64,000 nucleotides of DNA from positions 2,914,001 through 2,978,000 of the forward strand of contig NZ_CP009512.1 of NCBI RefSeq assembly GCF_000970205.1. Direction: 5' to 3'. Below the pieces are notes generated by a model. That model had not been told where the DNA came from and made no database searches. It saw only the letters and a list, made by a program, of their open reading frames with translations. Positions 44,797 to 54,413 of the stretch are shown here, one piece after another. The position numbers were made by a program, and so were the translations under genes. The stretch comes from Methanosarcina mazei S-6 (GTDB lineage: Archaea > Halobacteriota > Methanosarcinia > Methanosarcinales > Methanosarcinaceae). Positions within the stretch are counted from its first letter, which is position 1, and each line of letters starts with the position of its first letter.

Positions 44797-45259
44797 TCGA
44801 TGGCACCTCTTTTCCTTTCAATGGTACTTCTTTTCCTTTGATGTTCCCTTTCTTCTTATTTTCAAGTATTGAAAGTGCTGCTACTACGCCGTCAAGTATG
44901 GCTTCGGGCCTTGGACAGCACCCGGGAACATATGCATCTACGGGTATTATCTGGTCCACTCCGCCTATAACATTATAGCAGTTATGGAATATCCCACCAG
45001 TAGATGCACAGGCACCGACAGCTAAAACAACCTTCGGGTCCGGGATCTGGTTGTAAAGATTTTTGAGTACATTGACATTTTTATAATTTACAGAGCCTGT
45101 AACTACCATTATATCAGCTTGCTTGGGAGTACCGATATTTAAAACGCCAAATCTTTCAGCATCATATAAAGGGGTAAGACAGGCTACTACCTCAATGTCA
45201 CAGCCATTGCAGCTGTTACAATTCACATGTATGATCCATGGTGATTTTGCTAAACTCAT
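44789..45259 (-). CDS. echC: Ech hydrogenase small subunit C
   Basis: Small hydrogenase subunit (156 aa) carrying the proximal [4Fe-4S] cluster. Cysteines are seen in VNCNSCNGCDIEVVACLT, AVGACASTGGIF and VPGCCPRPEAILDG, matching NuoB/EchC. It lies between the EchF ferredoxin and the Ni-Fe site in electron flow. A charged Lys/Glu-rich tail follows. It starts 13 bases after echB. Confidence 0.95.
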   Translation of the reverse strand: MSLAKSPWIIHVNCNSCNGCDIEVVACLTPLYDAERFGVLNIGTPKQADIMVVTGSVNYKNVNVLKNLYNQIPDPKVVLAVGACASTGGIFHNCYNVIGGVDQIIPVDAYVPGCCPRPEAILDGVVAALSILENKKKGNIKGKEVPLKGKEVPSNA

Positions 45260-45272
45260 AAATAGCCCTCTT

Positions 45273-46145
45273 TCACACTAATTTTACTCCACTTACGTAC
45301 AGGTACACTATGTTCACAAGTGAAATTGCTAACAGGAATGTCCAGCTCAATTTGAGCATCCATTGCCAGTAAACTCTTGCAGTAATATTGTCTATTACGA
45401 TTACCAGCAAGAAAGCAATGATACCCAGAAGCAAACCTATTATTGGAGTTGATGCCCAGAATAAGAATATTAGTCCGGTTAAGAACACGTATTCATAGAA
45501 GTGAGCAATCTCAATTGTGGCAAATCCTGGCCCTGAATATTCGGTTGTCATACCTTTAACCAGTTCCTGGTGACCGTGGTGAGAGGTTGAATAATCAAAG
45601 GGCGATTTTTTCAATTTTATATTCAGAACAACTATCATTGCTATGAATAAAAGAGGCGTATATATCAGCAGAGGAGTGGATGCTTCTAACAGCGCGGATA
45701 CTTTGAAAGTGCCGGTGACCAGGTAGATTGCAAGGGCATATAAAATCAAAACCGGCTCATAAGAAAGTATAGCCATGATCTCCCTTGAACTTCCTACTCT
45801 GGCATATGGAGAACCGGTGCTCATACCTCCTACAATAAGAGCCAGAGAAGCTACAGTATATACGAATATTATCATCAGCATGTCTGCCCTGAATATTAAC
45901 ATCAAGAGGCTCAGAATGATAAAGACCAGGTACACGACTACGTAAAAGTTCTGAGAGCCGTTTACGATCATGTTTTCTTTACTCATGAGCTTCCTGACAT
46001 CATAGTACGGCTGTAAAAGAGGTGGACCGACTCTACCCTGCAGTCTTGCAGTGATTTTCCTGTCAATCCCCGAAGCTAAACAGCCTATGATAGGAGCACC
46101 AATCAGAACAAGAATAGCTAGCAAAACATCGTTCATAGCTACCAT
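45273..46145 (-). CDS. echB: Ech hydrogenase membrane subunit B (NuoH-like)
   Basis: 290-aa integral membrane protein with about eight helices, homologous to NuoH. Conserved cytoplasmic loops are GIDRKITARLQGRVGPPLLQ and KSPFDYSTSHHGHQELVKGM, which connect the membrane arm to the catalytic arm. It overlaps echA by one base at the junction (46145). Likely part of the ion pathway. Confidence 0.95.
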   Translation of the reverse strand: MVAMNDVLLAILVLIGAPIIGCLASGIDRKITARLQGRVGPPLLQPYYDVRKLMSKENMIVNGSQNFYVVVYLVFIILSLLMLIFRADMLMIIFVYTVASLALIVGGMSTGSPYARVGSSREIMAILSYEPVLILYALAIYLVTGTFKVSALLEASTPLLIYTPLLFIAMIVVLNIKLKKSPFDYSTSHHGHQELVKGMTTEYSGPGFATIEIAHFYEYVFLTGLIFLFWASTPIIGLLLGIIAFLLVIVIDNITARVYWQWMLKLSWTFLLAISLVNIVYLYVSGVKLV

Positions 46146-48061
46146 TATAGTACCCCTCCTGCCAATGCAATTACAATAAGAATTATGGAAATTGCATATC
46201 CAAGCGTTGTAAGTTTATTTTCTCCAAAAGTGTTCTGGAGATATATATTGGAGACATTACTTTTATCGTAGGTGCAAAGCCCATTTCTGAACATTAATTT
46301 GTCCCTTTCCATGTTGTTTTCTCCACACATGTAATATCCAGCCATACGTGGAGTGAACATGCTTCTTGTAGCGAGATAGAGGATAATAGCCAGAGCAAGC
46401 ACTGCGAATATTGCTGCATAAGCAAATGCCCCTATTTCAGAGGTGAATTGTCCGGCTTCTCCTGAAATAGCAGGAGCAGTATTGAGCAGTATTTCAACCT
46501 GAGGTTTGATGAAGTAGTCATATATTGAAAACACAAGAACGCTTGAAACTACAATTGAAAACCCGAGGACTGAAAGTGGGAAATATGTTTCCGCTCTCTT
46601 GTTGTGAACTGCATATTTATCCATGGTTGAGGACAGGATTGTTCCGAGCCATTTAGCATAATACACTGTTGTGAGTGCACTTCCGAGTATAAGGAAGACT
46701 ATCACAATAGGGTTGTTAGAAGCAGCTTCCATCGACACCCATTTTGTGAGCAGCACACCAAAAGGAGGCAACAGCATGGATACCATTCCCAGCGCTGCAA
46801 GGGTTGTGAGATATGGAGCCTTTTTAATTAACCCTGCCATGTCTTCAATATCTCTGCTTCCTATGGTGTGCTCAATTTCACCTGTGCAGAGGAAGAGAAG
46901 AGCTTTGGATATTGCGTGGAACAGGATAAGCATAATTGCAGCAGCTACAGCCAGAGGTGTACCAATTCCTGCACTTGCGATAATTAATCCCAGGTTTGCA
47001 ATTGTAGAATAAGCGAGAACTCTTTTTGCGTTTCTCTGGGATAAGGCTAAAGCCGAGCACATGACGAAGGTAAAGCTTCCGTAAACTGCAATAGCTGTAC
47101 CGAGACTTGAGCCCGCAAAAGCTGGTACAAGTTTGACGACTAAAAACACACCGGCATTAACCATTGTGCTTGAGTGCAGTAAGGCAGAAACCGGAGTTGG
47201 AGCTACCATTGCACCCAGGAGCCAGCTCTGGAAGGGCATCTGAGCGGATTTCGCAAAGCCTCCGATACAGAGTAAGGCAACGGGAAGGGCTACAGCGGCC
47301 ATCGCTGTTGCATCAGTTCCAGCGTAAATTCCAATTCCGGAAAGGGTGCCTATATCATAATTTAGAGCTAGAATAATTATGCCTACAGATAAAGCAATTC
47401 CACCAACCAGGTTTAAAGCCAGAGCTCTGAAACCATTGTTTATTCCTTCCTGGTCCATGTTGTATGAGATCAAGACGAATGAACAAAGAGTTGTCAGTTC
47501 CCAGAAGAGAAACAGCCATCCGAGAGTGTCAGCCATGACAAGACCGTTCATGGATGCCAGGAAGAAACTCATTGTGAAATAGAATGTTCTCTGTCTGTTT
47601 AAATGCCTGTGTTCTTCATATTCATCCATATAACCGGTTGCGAATAGTATGATCGCAGTACCGACTATATTGACAATTAATATCATTACCTGAGAAAATT
47701 GATCAATATTAAAAACAGCGCTTTCAGCATGCGGAGCATTAGTAAAAGTGTAGGCAAATACAGCTGCTGAAATTATTCCGAGTACAAGTGTAGGCCAGTT
47801 TTTGTATTTTGCTGACACAGCAAGAATGAATAGTATAACCAGTACTTCGAGTACAAGGACAACATTTTCTAACATTGCAAAATCTGGTCCAGTTATTTCA
47901 TAAACACCAACACCATCCCGAACTAACTGAACTGAAGCAATTACCCCAAATACAAAGAAAGCCCAGGCAAGAACTTTGTACATACTTTTGCCAAGACCCA
48001 GGAATAAAAACGAAAAAAGTAGGGGTACTGCGATTAATAGCATTACTGTTGTTTCTATCAT
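46145..48061 (-). CDS. echA: Ech hydrogenase membrane subunit A (antiporter-like, NuoL-type)
   Basis: 638-aa protein with about 16 hydrophobic helices, related to NuoL/MrpA antiporter subunits, and therefore a likely ion-pumping subunit. Family segments visible: TMSFFLASMNGLVMADTLGW, the Lys-containing FAKSAQMPFQSWLLGAMVAP followed by TPVSALLHSSTMVNAG, and HAISKALLFLCTGEIEH. First gene of the ech operon; it starts at ATG 48061 with GGAGG in the leader just upstream. A long leader of about 250 bases precedes it. Confidence 0.96.
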   Translation of the reverse strand: MIETTVMLLIAVPLLFSFLFLGLGKSMYKVLAWAFFVFGVIASVQLVRDGVGVYEITGPDFAMLENVVLVLEVLVILFILAVSAKYKNWPTLVLGIISAAVFAYTFTNAPHAESAVFNIDQFSQVMILIVNIVGTAIILFATGYMDEYEEHRHLNRQRTFYFTMSFFLASMNGLVMADTLGWLFLFWELTTLCSFVLISYNMDQEGINNGFRALALNLVGGIALSVGIIILALNYDIGTLSGIGIYAGTDATAMAAVALPVALLCIGGFAKSAQMPFQSWLLGAMVAPTPVSALLHSSTMVNAGVFLVVKLVPAFAGSSLGTAIAVYGSFTFVMCSALALSQRNAKRVLAYSTIANLGLIIASAGIGTPLAVAAAIMLILFHAISKALLFLCTGEIEHTIGSRDIEDMAGLIKKAPYLTTLAALGMVSMLLPPFGVLLTKWVSMEAASNNPIVIVFLILGSALTTVYYAKWLGTILSSTMDKYAVHNKRAETYFPLSVLGFSIVVSSVLVFSIYDYFIKPQVEILLNTAPAISGEAGQFTSEIGAFAYAAIFAVLALAIILYLATRSMFTPRMAGYYMCGENNMERDKLMFRNGLCTYDKSNVSNIYLQNTFGENKLTTLGYAISIILIVIALAGGVL

Positions 48062-48329
48062 ACAACGTATCCTCCGACCTATTTCCTCCTATCGATTTAC
48101 CTTTGACCTATACTGTTGGGACTTACGCACTTGAAGAATAAAATCAAACTCAATAAGCTTTGTTAGGAGTGTACGTTTTTAACAGTTCAAGGCTTACGAT
48201 ATTGATTTTTGATCCAACCGAGTAGTTTCCGGAACATGTAAGGACATACAAAATATTTAGGACAAAAAATGCCCAGAATAATTATAAGCCCTTAAATTAA
48301 AATTATAACAAGATAATAATGCCCAAACA

Positions 48330-48360
48330 ACGTAGAAATATATAATATCTACGCTTCCAA
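48330..48360 (-). promoter_or_regulatory. Candidate ech operon promoter inside a dyad
   Basis: CGTAGA (48334-48339) and TCTACG (48351-48356) form a 6-bp inverted repeat around AATATATAATA, which on the minus strand reads TATTATATATT, a good TATA box. If used, the ech transcript would start near 48305 with a leader of about 245 bases. A second TATA-like site (TTATAATTAT) lies nearer the gene (about 48275-48285). The symmetrical arms could bind a dimeric regulator. Confidence 0.5.
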
Positions 48361-49055
48361 CTGTTAATCTATCATAGCCATATTTAAACATGGTGATTTT
48401 TTTCCCACTTTTATATTACTAATATGAATAATTGCCTGAATCGTCAAAAAAAAACAATCTCAGGTGTCGCTGGAGAAAAAAGGACAAAAAATCCAGAGGT
48501 TGGGAAGAACATGCATGACGACATAGAATTTATCTTTAAATATATTGTGGTACATTTAAATAAAATAAAGAAATGCCTTTATTATAGAAGCTAAAATAAA
48601 GCTACTTTTTTAAAATTAATAAAATATTCAGTCCAGTACGTCCAGAACAATGTGGCTTTGAAAATTTACTATAAAAGCTGCAGTATATCCTTCAGGAAAG
48701 ATTTTCTAAGTTTTGATACATTATAAAGATAAAACATATCCTGTTATATATTAGAAAGAAAATGATTCTAGTTTTAGAGAAATTTGAAAATATGATTAAA
48801 AAGAAATGAATATTTCATACTTTTATCCGTGTAATGAAAAAGTGTGAAATTTGAAGAAAATATTACTTCCATATAGTTATTAAGATAAATATTTTCGATA
48901 TAAATATCCCGGTTTAAATTACAATGGGAATAAAAACTCTTAATAGTAGAAATCTCCGGAGTGAAGGAACAGTAGATTATACGGATAAAATATTATATGA
49001 GGCAAATTCCTGGATAGTTTCAGTTACAATATAATATTACTATTTTATACACTCA

Positions 49056-49205
49056 ATCTGTACTTATTCTCATTCAATCTATGCTTATTCTTTCGATCTA
49101 TGCTTATTCTCATTGGATCTGTGCTTACTCTCATTAGATCTGTGCTTACTCTCATTCGATCTGTGCTTACTCTCATAATTTGATCTCCTGTACTCTTATT
49201 CGGTC
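49056..49205. repeat. About seven imperfect copies of a 20-21-bp unit
   Basis: Units like ATCTGTGCTTACTCTCATTC lie end to end from 49056 to about 49205, with further decayed GCTGATTCAATCT-type copies up to 49300. They sit in the 1.65-kb gap between ech and hyp (48062-49710). Nothing else in the gap looks like a gene; AGAGATCTAGAT occurs twice near 49536-49569. Confidence 0.85.
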
Positions 49206-49710
49206 TCTTATTCTCTACTCAATCTGTACTATTCAATCATACTCTATTCGCTGATTCACTCTATACTATTCAATTTACACCTGTTCGCTGATTCAATCTT
49301 ACTTATTCAACCTCTATATGTTCTTTGTAAAACTTACTTTCAGCATAAATACTGAAATTCGAATAGATAATAAATGCATGACCAAAGAGGTGAATAGATG
49401 AATTGGCCAAAGATGTGAATAGATAAATAATACATATAAGAGTCTGATTACAGAATTTCTCAGAACTGAAAAAATGAAACCAAACCGCCTGAGTGAATAA
49501 AGTTAGTCAAAAAAATCCAGTCTAGATGAATCTATATTAGAGAGATCTAGATAATTAGAGAGATCTAGATTTATACATATATTGAAACTTAAAGGAAAAA
49601 CCTGTGATTTTAGGGTCCCGGGTAGAAGTTTGAATAAATCAACCCGGGAAAAATAGAAGTTGGGAGAAATAAAATCTGTCAGTATATTCTCATTGTGTCT
49701 TCTCATTATG

Positions 49711-50757
49711 TTAACAGACTCTCGGAATCGGGTCTCCTGCAGGCACGTCCACATAACGCATCCCACCGAAACGGTTCCTCAGGATTACCTCTCCTTTGTT
49801 TTCATCAGTGACCTCTCCTATAAGGGCTGCATCCTTTCCGTAGGGGTGCTGCCTGAGAATTGAAAGTACGTCTTCTTCAAAGCCGGCTTTGACCCCTATA
49901 ATTGCTTTTCCTTCATTTGCAACTTCGAGAGGATCAAGACCCAGCATCTCACAGGCTGCAGTCACTGCAGGCTTGTAAGGGATGAGGCTTTCTTCAAGCA
50001 GGATTCCTGCTCCGGATTTTTCTGCCATTTCATTAAGAGCGTTTGCAAGCCCCCCGCGGGTAGGGTCTTTCATAGCCGTTATTACAGGCTCTCCCTGAGG
50101 AGTCCGGAGTTTAAGGACCGGTTCTATTAACTTCCACAGGGGAGCGGAATCAGAAACAAGGTCAGTATCAAAATCAAAACCTTCCCTGTGGGCCATAAGA
50201 GAGATCCCATGATCCCCTATGGTGCCTGTAACGATGATCCTGTCTCCTGGCTTAAGACCTGAGTCTCTTACAGGGCTGTCCGTAATCCCGAGACCTGCGG
50301 TGTTAAGGATGATTGAATCAAGTGCGGTCTTTTCCACGGTTTTCGTATCGCCTGTGATTATGGGCACTCCAGCCTCCGCAGCAGTCTGGTCCATTGTTTT
50401 TATAATCTCTTCAAAATCATGGACTGGAAAACCTTCAGGCATTATGACTGCACAGGTGAGTGCAAGCGGTTTTGCTCCCATGACTGTCAGATCATTGATT
50501 GTACCTGCAACAGCAAGCCTGCCTATATTCGTATCAGGAAAAAAAGCAGGAGTTATCACATGGCTGTCCGTTGTCAGCACAAGTTCGGAAGAAGAGTTAA
50601 AGTTCTCAAGTCTGACTGTGGACCCGTCATCAAGGCTGTCAAGGCCTATAGAACCTGCACTTTTATTACGGAAGTTTTTGAGAATAATATCTCCTATAAG
50701 CGCCTGCATTACCTCTCCACCGGCGCCGTGTTCGAGAGAAATTGTATTGGATTTCAT
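49711..50757 (-). CDS. hypE: Hydrogenase maturation protein HypE
   Basis: 348-aa PurM-like ATP-dependent dehydratase that, with HypF, makes the cyanide ligands of the NiFe site from carbamoyl phosphate. It begins ISLEHGAGGEVMQALIGDII and has GSIGLDSLDDGSTVRL, MKDPTRGGLANALNEMAEKS and GEVILRNRFGGMRYVDVPAG; the final residues PRVC carry the C-terminal Cys that is thiocarboxamidated. Last gene of the hypCDABE order on this strand. No hypF gene is in the window. Confidence 0.95.
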   Translation of the reverse strand: MKSNTISLEHGAGGEVMQALIGDIILKNFRNKSAGSIGLDSLDDGSTVRLENFNSSSELVLTTDSHVITPAFFPDTNIGRLAVAGTINDLTVMGAKPLALTCAVIMPEGFPVHDFEEIIKTMDQTAAEAGVPIITGDTKTVEKTALDSIILNTAGLGITDSPVRDSGLKPGDRIIVTGTIGDHGISLMAHREGFDFDTDLVSDSAPLWKLIEPVLKLRTPQGEPVITAMKDPTRGGLANALNEMAEKSGAGILLEESLIPYKPAVTAACEMLGLDPLEVANEGKAIIGVKAGFEEDVLSILRQHPYGKDAALIGEVTDENKGEVILRNRFGGMRYVDVPAGDPIPRVC

Positions 50758-50793
50758 CTAAAGCTCCTTTATCCTCGTAAGACTCTATTAAGT

Positions 50794-51459
50794 TTATTTA
50801 GTGCGTTTTTCAAGTCCGCTCTCGATGAAACCTATCCATGTTTCAAGGCTTTCCCAGTCGTGTTTTGATGTAAGGATCACCGGCACTTCAGGGTTTAAGG
50901 AAAGGATGTCGTCCCTCATCTTTTCGGAATCAACATCAACTGCATGTGCAATATCAACCTTGTTTATGACAGCAAGCTCTGAAGTCTTGAAAATCATGGG
51001 GTGCTTGAGGATAATGTCGTCTCCTTCCGTGACGCTCACAACCACAACCCGCAGGTGTTCTCCCAGCTTGAAGTCCACAGGGCAGATAAGGTTGCCTACA
51101 TTCTCAATAATCAGGAGATCAGTGTTATCAAGGTCTATCTCACCCAGAGCCTTTTCTACAAGCTTCGCATCCAGGTGGCACTCTTTTCCGGTATTTACAG
51201 GGATTGTCGGAACATCCAGCTTTCTAAAACGGGAAGCGTCCATCTCTGCAATAACATCGCCTGCAACAACGGCTATTCTGTATTTATCCTTAAGGTGCCT
51301 GATAGCCTCTTCAATCAAAGTGGTCTTTCCTGACCCTATTGCTCCCATAACATTTACTGAGAAGACACCGTGTTTGTCAAGAGTTTTTCTGTTCTTTTCG
51401 GCAATTTTGTCATTTGCCTTGTAAACATCATGTCCCATATGGATTACATGCATTAACAT
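50794..51459 (-). CDS. hypB: Hydrogenase maturation GTPase HypB
   Basis: SIMIBI-class GTPase for nickel insertion into hydrogenases. P-loop VNVMGAIGSGKTTLIEEAIR, then VAGDVIAEMDASRF, metal-site GKECHLDAKLVEKAL (Cys and His of the G-domain nickel site), IIENVGNLICP and INKVDIAHAVD. It lacks the N-terminal His-rich stretch of some bacterial HypB, so nickel storage is not expected. The start is uncertain among clustered ATGs; ATG 51459 has GGTGA five bases before it. Confidence 0.94.
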   Translation of the reverse strand: MLMHVIHMGHDVYKANDKIAEKNRKTLDKHGVFSVNVMGAIGSGKTTLIEEAIRHLKDKYRIAVVAGDVIAEMDASRFRKLDVPTIPVNTGKECHLDAKLVEKALGEIDLDNTDLLIIENVGNLICPVDFKLGEHLRVVVVSVTEGDDIILKHPMIFKTSELAVINKVDIAHAVDVDSEKMRDDILSLNPEVPVILTSKHDWESLETWIGFIESGLEKRTK

Positions 51460-51487
51460 AAACATCACCAGGGTTGCTTATTATTTT

Positions 51488-51901
51488 TTACCGCTGCGAT
51501 TCATTTTCGTTTTCAGTTTCAATCTCTATGCTCTTTATGATCAATTCCCTGCCGCCTGCAATATGGGCCTGTTTTCCACACACAGGGCAGTCCATAGCTG
51601 CTATATAAGCAAGGAGTTCACTTGTCAGTTCGTTGCTTTCCCGTATCCTTTCCTGGTCTATAGTTCCTGTGTATCCGCATTCGCATTCAAGGGTTGGAGG
51701 CACCATTTCTACGATGAGATCCGCATTTTCAGCAATACTCCCTTCTGCAAGAGTCTTAAAACAGAAACTCAGCTGTTCAGGATTCGTATGGGACAGCCTT
51801 CCCATTTGAAGAGTCACATGTTTGACTTCTGTGGCTCCGTGAGCTTCGGCAGTAACCTTAACCTGCTCAAAGATTTCACAGGCAATGGAAAGTTCATGCA
51901 T
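51488..51901 (-). CDS. hypA: Hydrogenase nickel-insertion protein HypA
   Basis: 137-aa protein starting MHELSIACEIFEQVK, where His2 is the nickel ligand, with a zinc site made of CECGYTGT and DCPVCGKQ. Between the two pairs lies a 25-residue insertion, and a Glu/Asn-rich tail follows, so it is longer than the about 115-aa bacterial HypA. It overlaps the end of hypD by 8 bases. Works with HypB to deliver nickel. Confidence 0.93.
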   Translation of the reverse strand: MHELSIACEIFEQVKVTAEAHGATEVKHVTLQMGRLSHTNPEQLSFCFKTLAEGSIAENADLIVEMVPPTLECECGYTGTIDQERIRESNELTSELLAYIAAMDCPVCGKQAHIAGGRELIIKSIEIETENENESQR

Positions 51902-53036
51902 TTTTACTACCTCCTTCTCGAGAATATTTATACCAGTTATAGCACATACCTTCCTGACTTACCATGCAGGGACCCGCTGGTTTTTTTGGAGTGCATTCTT
52001 TCCCGAAGTTAGGACACTGGGAAGGTTTTGCTTTTCCTGTCAGGATAGCTGCACAGATGCAGCGTTTTTTATCTTTTCCTTCAGCTTTCGATTTTATCTC
52101 TGCAAGAGAAGCAGAATAAAGATCTTCATGTATTTTCGCAGCGTCTTTTTCTTCAAACTCTTCCCTGAGGACGAGTCCCGAATCTTCTATATTTCCTATA
52201 CCTCTCCACTCAGAGTCAGAAGTTTTGAATACCTCATCCATCATTTTCAGGGCTATTGTATTTCCTTCTGGCTTTACGACCCTGGGATATCCGTTGTCCA
52301 CCCTTGAGATTCCTTTCTCTACCTGCATCTGTAAGATGTTTATTCCAAGAAGTATATCTGCGGCTTCAAATCCACTAACAACAACAGGAAAGCCCTTTTT
52401 TGCAAGCGGTTCGAAAGGTTCTGTGCCTATTATGGTTGCCACATGCCCTGGTGCTATAAAAGCATCAACATTGGTATCACTGGCAAGAAGATTGACTGCA
52501 GGAGGAGTCTGCTTCTGAGAAGCAAGGAGGCTGAAGTTGTCAGGTAGATCCTTCCGCAAAAGGGCTGCCGCGTTTGCAGGGACTGTGGTCTCAAAACCTA
52601 TCCCGAAAAAGACTACTTTCAGATCTGGCTTTTTTCCTGCAAGGGCAACTGCATCATCTATACTGTAAACCATCCTTACATCCGCCCCTTCAGACTTTGC
52701 GTTCAGGAGGCTGTCTGAAGAGCCAGGTACTCGCATCATATCCCCGAAAGTGACCACAGTTGCTCCGCTCTTTGCGAGGGCAATTGCAATGTCAATATCT
52801 CTTTCAGGAGTGACACAGACAGGGCAGCCGGGACCACTTATTACTTCAATATACTGAGGAAGCACACTTCTTAACCCGTATTTTGCTATGGTTCTTTCGT
52901 GCGTTCCACAGACATGCATAATACGAAGTGATACCTCAGAACCTTTAATCCTTTCAAGGAGTTTCTTTTCTATGTCTGAAACCGCTGTTTTTGAAAGAGA
53001 TTTTCCGTTTTCCATATTATCAGCGTCCACTTTCAC
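51894..53036 (-). CDS. hypD: Hydrogenase maturation protein HypD
   Basis: Iron-sulfur scaffold (380 aa) on which the Fe(CN)2CO unit is assembled. Signatures: IMHVCGTHERTIAKYGLRSV, VISGPGCPVCVTPERDIDIA, VTFGDMMRVPGS, and GFETTVPANAAALL; the four cluster Cys are at the C-terminus around RCICAAILTGKAKPSQCPNF and GPCMVSQEGMC. Overlaps hypC by 4 bases (ATG/TGA-type coupling). Confidence 0.96.
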   Translation of the reverse strand: MKVDADNMENGKSLSKTAVSDIEKKLLERIKGSEVSLRIMHVCGTHERTIAKYGLRSVLPQYIEVISGPGCPVCVTPERDIDIAIALAKSGATVVTFGDMMRVPGSSDSLLNAKSEGADVRMVYSIDDAVALAGKKPDLKVVFFGIGFETTVPANAAALLRKDLPDNFSLLASQKQTPPAVNLLASDTNVDAFIAPGHVATIIGTEPFEPLAKKGFPVVVSGFEAADILLGINILQMQVEKGISRVDNGYPRVVKPEGNTIALKMMDEVFKTSDSEWRGIGNIEDSGLVLREEFEEKDAAKIHEDLYSASLAEIKSKAEGKDKKRCICAAILTGKAKPSQCPNFGKECTPKKPAGPCMVSQEGMCYNWYKYSREGGSKNA

Positions 53037-53293
53037 TGAGATTCACTTTCAAGGGAGTCAATTTCTTCGAGACCGGCCATAATCTTGAGAAGGCGCATGG
53101 TTTCTTCACTTTCTTCTTCCGAAATCTCAGATATCGCATATCCAACATGTACAAGGAAATGCTTTCCAATCATAGTCTCCTTTGCACCTCCCATGAGTGC
53201 CATATTTACATCTCTGCAGATCCCGCCCATGTCAATAGTTGCTGTATTTTCATCCACAATAGCCGTCATTTTACCAGGAATTGCTATACACAT
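53033..53293 (-). CDS. hypC: Hydrogenase assembly chaperone HypC
   Basis: 86-aa HypC with the essential N-terminal MCIAIPGKM (Cys2 binds the iron centre) followed by IDMGGICRDVNMALM and HVGYAISEISEEESEETMRL. It carries the Fe(CN)2CO unit from HypD to the hydrogenase large subunit. First gene of the hypCDABE operon; GGAAGAGGTAAC precedes the ATG. Confidence 0.95.
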   Translation of the reverse strand: MCIAIPGKMTAIVDENTATIDMGGICRDVNMALMGGAKETMIGKHFLVHVGYAISEISEEESEETMRLLKIMAGLEEIDSLESESQ

Positions 53294-53432
53294 GTTACCT
53301 CTTCCGTTTTCTTTTAGAATATAGTCGTTTTTAGTATCAATGATTATAAGATTAGTTTTTGTGTAAGAGCTATTTTAAATAAGCTGTTTTCATCAGAAAT
53401 TTGAAAAAGATTTATTCGAAGCCCCAGACGAA

Positions 53433-53445
53433 CTTGTATATATAG
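53433..53445 (-). promoter_or_regulatory. Candidate promoter of the hyp operon
   Basis: On the minus strand CTATATATACAAG is the best TATA box upstream of hypC. Transcription would begin near 53410 with a leader of about 115 bases. The remainder of 53446-54330 shows no gene; it is the shared upstream region of hyp and the divergent vho operon. Confidence 0.5.
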
Positions 53446-54334
53446 ATAACAGAAGAAAGAGTCTTTATCCCAATGCCCCATTCTCCGCCTGCTCATCATG
53501 TTTTACTGCTCTTCTTCCTCCAGTTGCAAATAAAAGAAAAGCACAGATTCATAATGAATAATTATGAATAAAACCGGGTTCTGAATTCTCGAATTAAATT
53601 TATCGATAAAAATTGTTTTTCGCAATTCTTGAATTCTATTTTATAACTTTTTTGCTTTGCGATTTCATATACAGAATTTGAAGATGTCCTTTCAGAGTAT
53701 ATAAACTGTATAAATTATAGATTGAAATATACATATAAACCTCTTTCGATCAAATTTGAAGCATATAATGACTCCAAAAAGTATTAATAAATAATACTTA
53801 AATTTGAGTAAAGACAATTTAAACGAAAAATAGGTTCTTTTTGTATTTCTTTTTTCCTAAAGGCTTTTGAAAAAGCTCTCATGCAACCACTACAAATGAA
53901 GTTAGCAGTAAAGAGATTCTTTAAATTGTTTTTATTTTTGCAATAACAGTTGCATGCGCCTCAGGTTCCTGTATTCGTCTGTGAATTACTCCCTGCTTTC
54001 CTCGAAAAGATTCTATATTCTTTTAATTTTTATGCATTATTTCATAATAAAAACAAATTTTTGCATATAAACTCACACTTTATAGCAGGCATCTAACCTC
54101 AAATCAGCCCGATTGCCTCATTATTTACTTCTTTTTTGAACTTTCTGAATATCTCACTACGAATGATTAAGTGAAACATTATGGTGAAACAGACATAATT
54201 ATTATTTTAATTATAATTATATTGTTTTTAATATAAAAAGGACTCCCTCCCCCGACTAATATATTTATCGATCAAAGTAAAAATCCTTAAATACTATTCC
54301 CTCATTCAAAACATTAGTGAGGAATTTATAGTTG

Positions 54335-54346
54335 TATTTATATAAT
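54335..54346 (+). promoter_or_regulatory. Candidate promoter of the vho operon
   Basis: TATTTATATAAT matches an archaeal TATA box, which would place transcription start near 54370 and give a leader of about 40 bases before vhoG. A second candidate, AGTGTATAAAATT (about 54376-54388), is too close to the start codon unless the message is nearly leaderless. Confidence 0.45.
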
Positions 54347-54413
54347 TCTGGAGAGTTTTTAACTAATATATTCTTTAGTGTATAAAATTGGGTAAAATCA
54401 AGATGTGGTAGAG

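Noticed and set aside
49503-49766. 87-codon minus-strand frame overlapping the end of hypE
   Set aside because: Its first part is the hypE region in another frame and the rest runs through AGAGATCTAGAT repeats.
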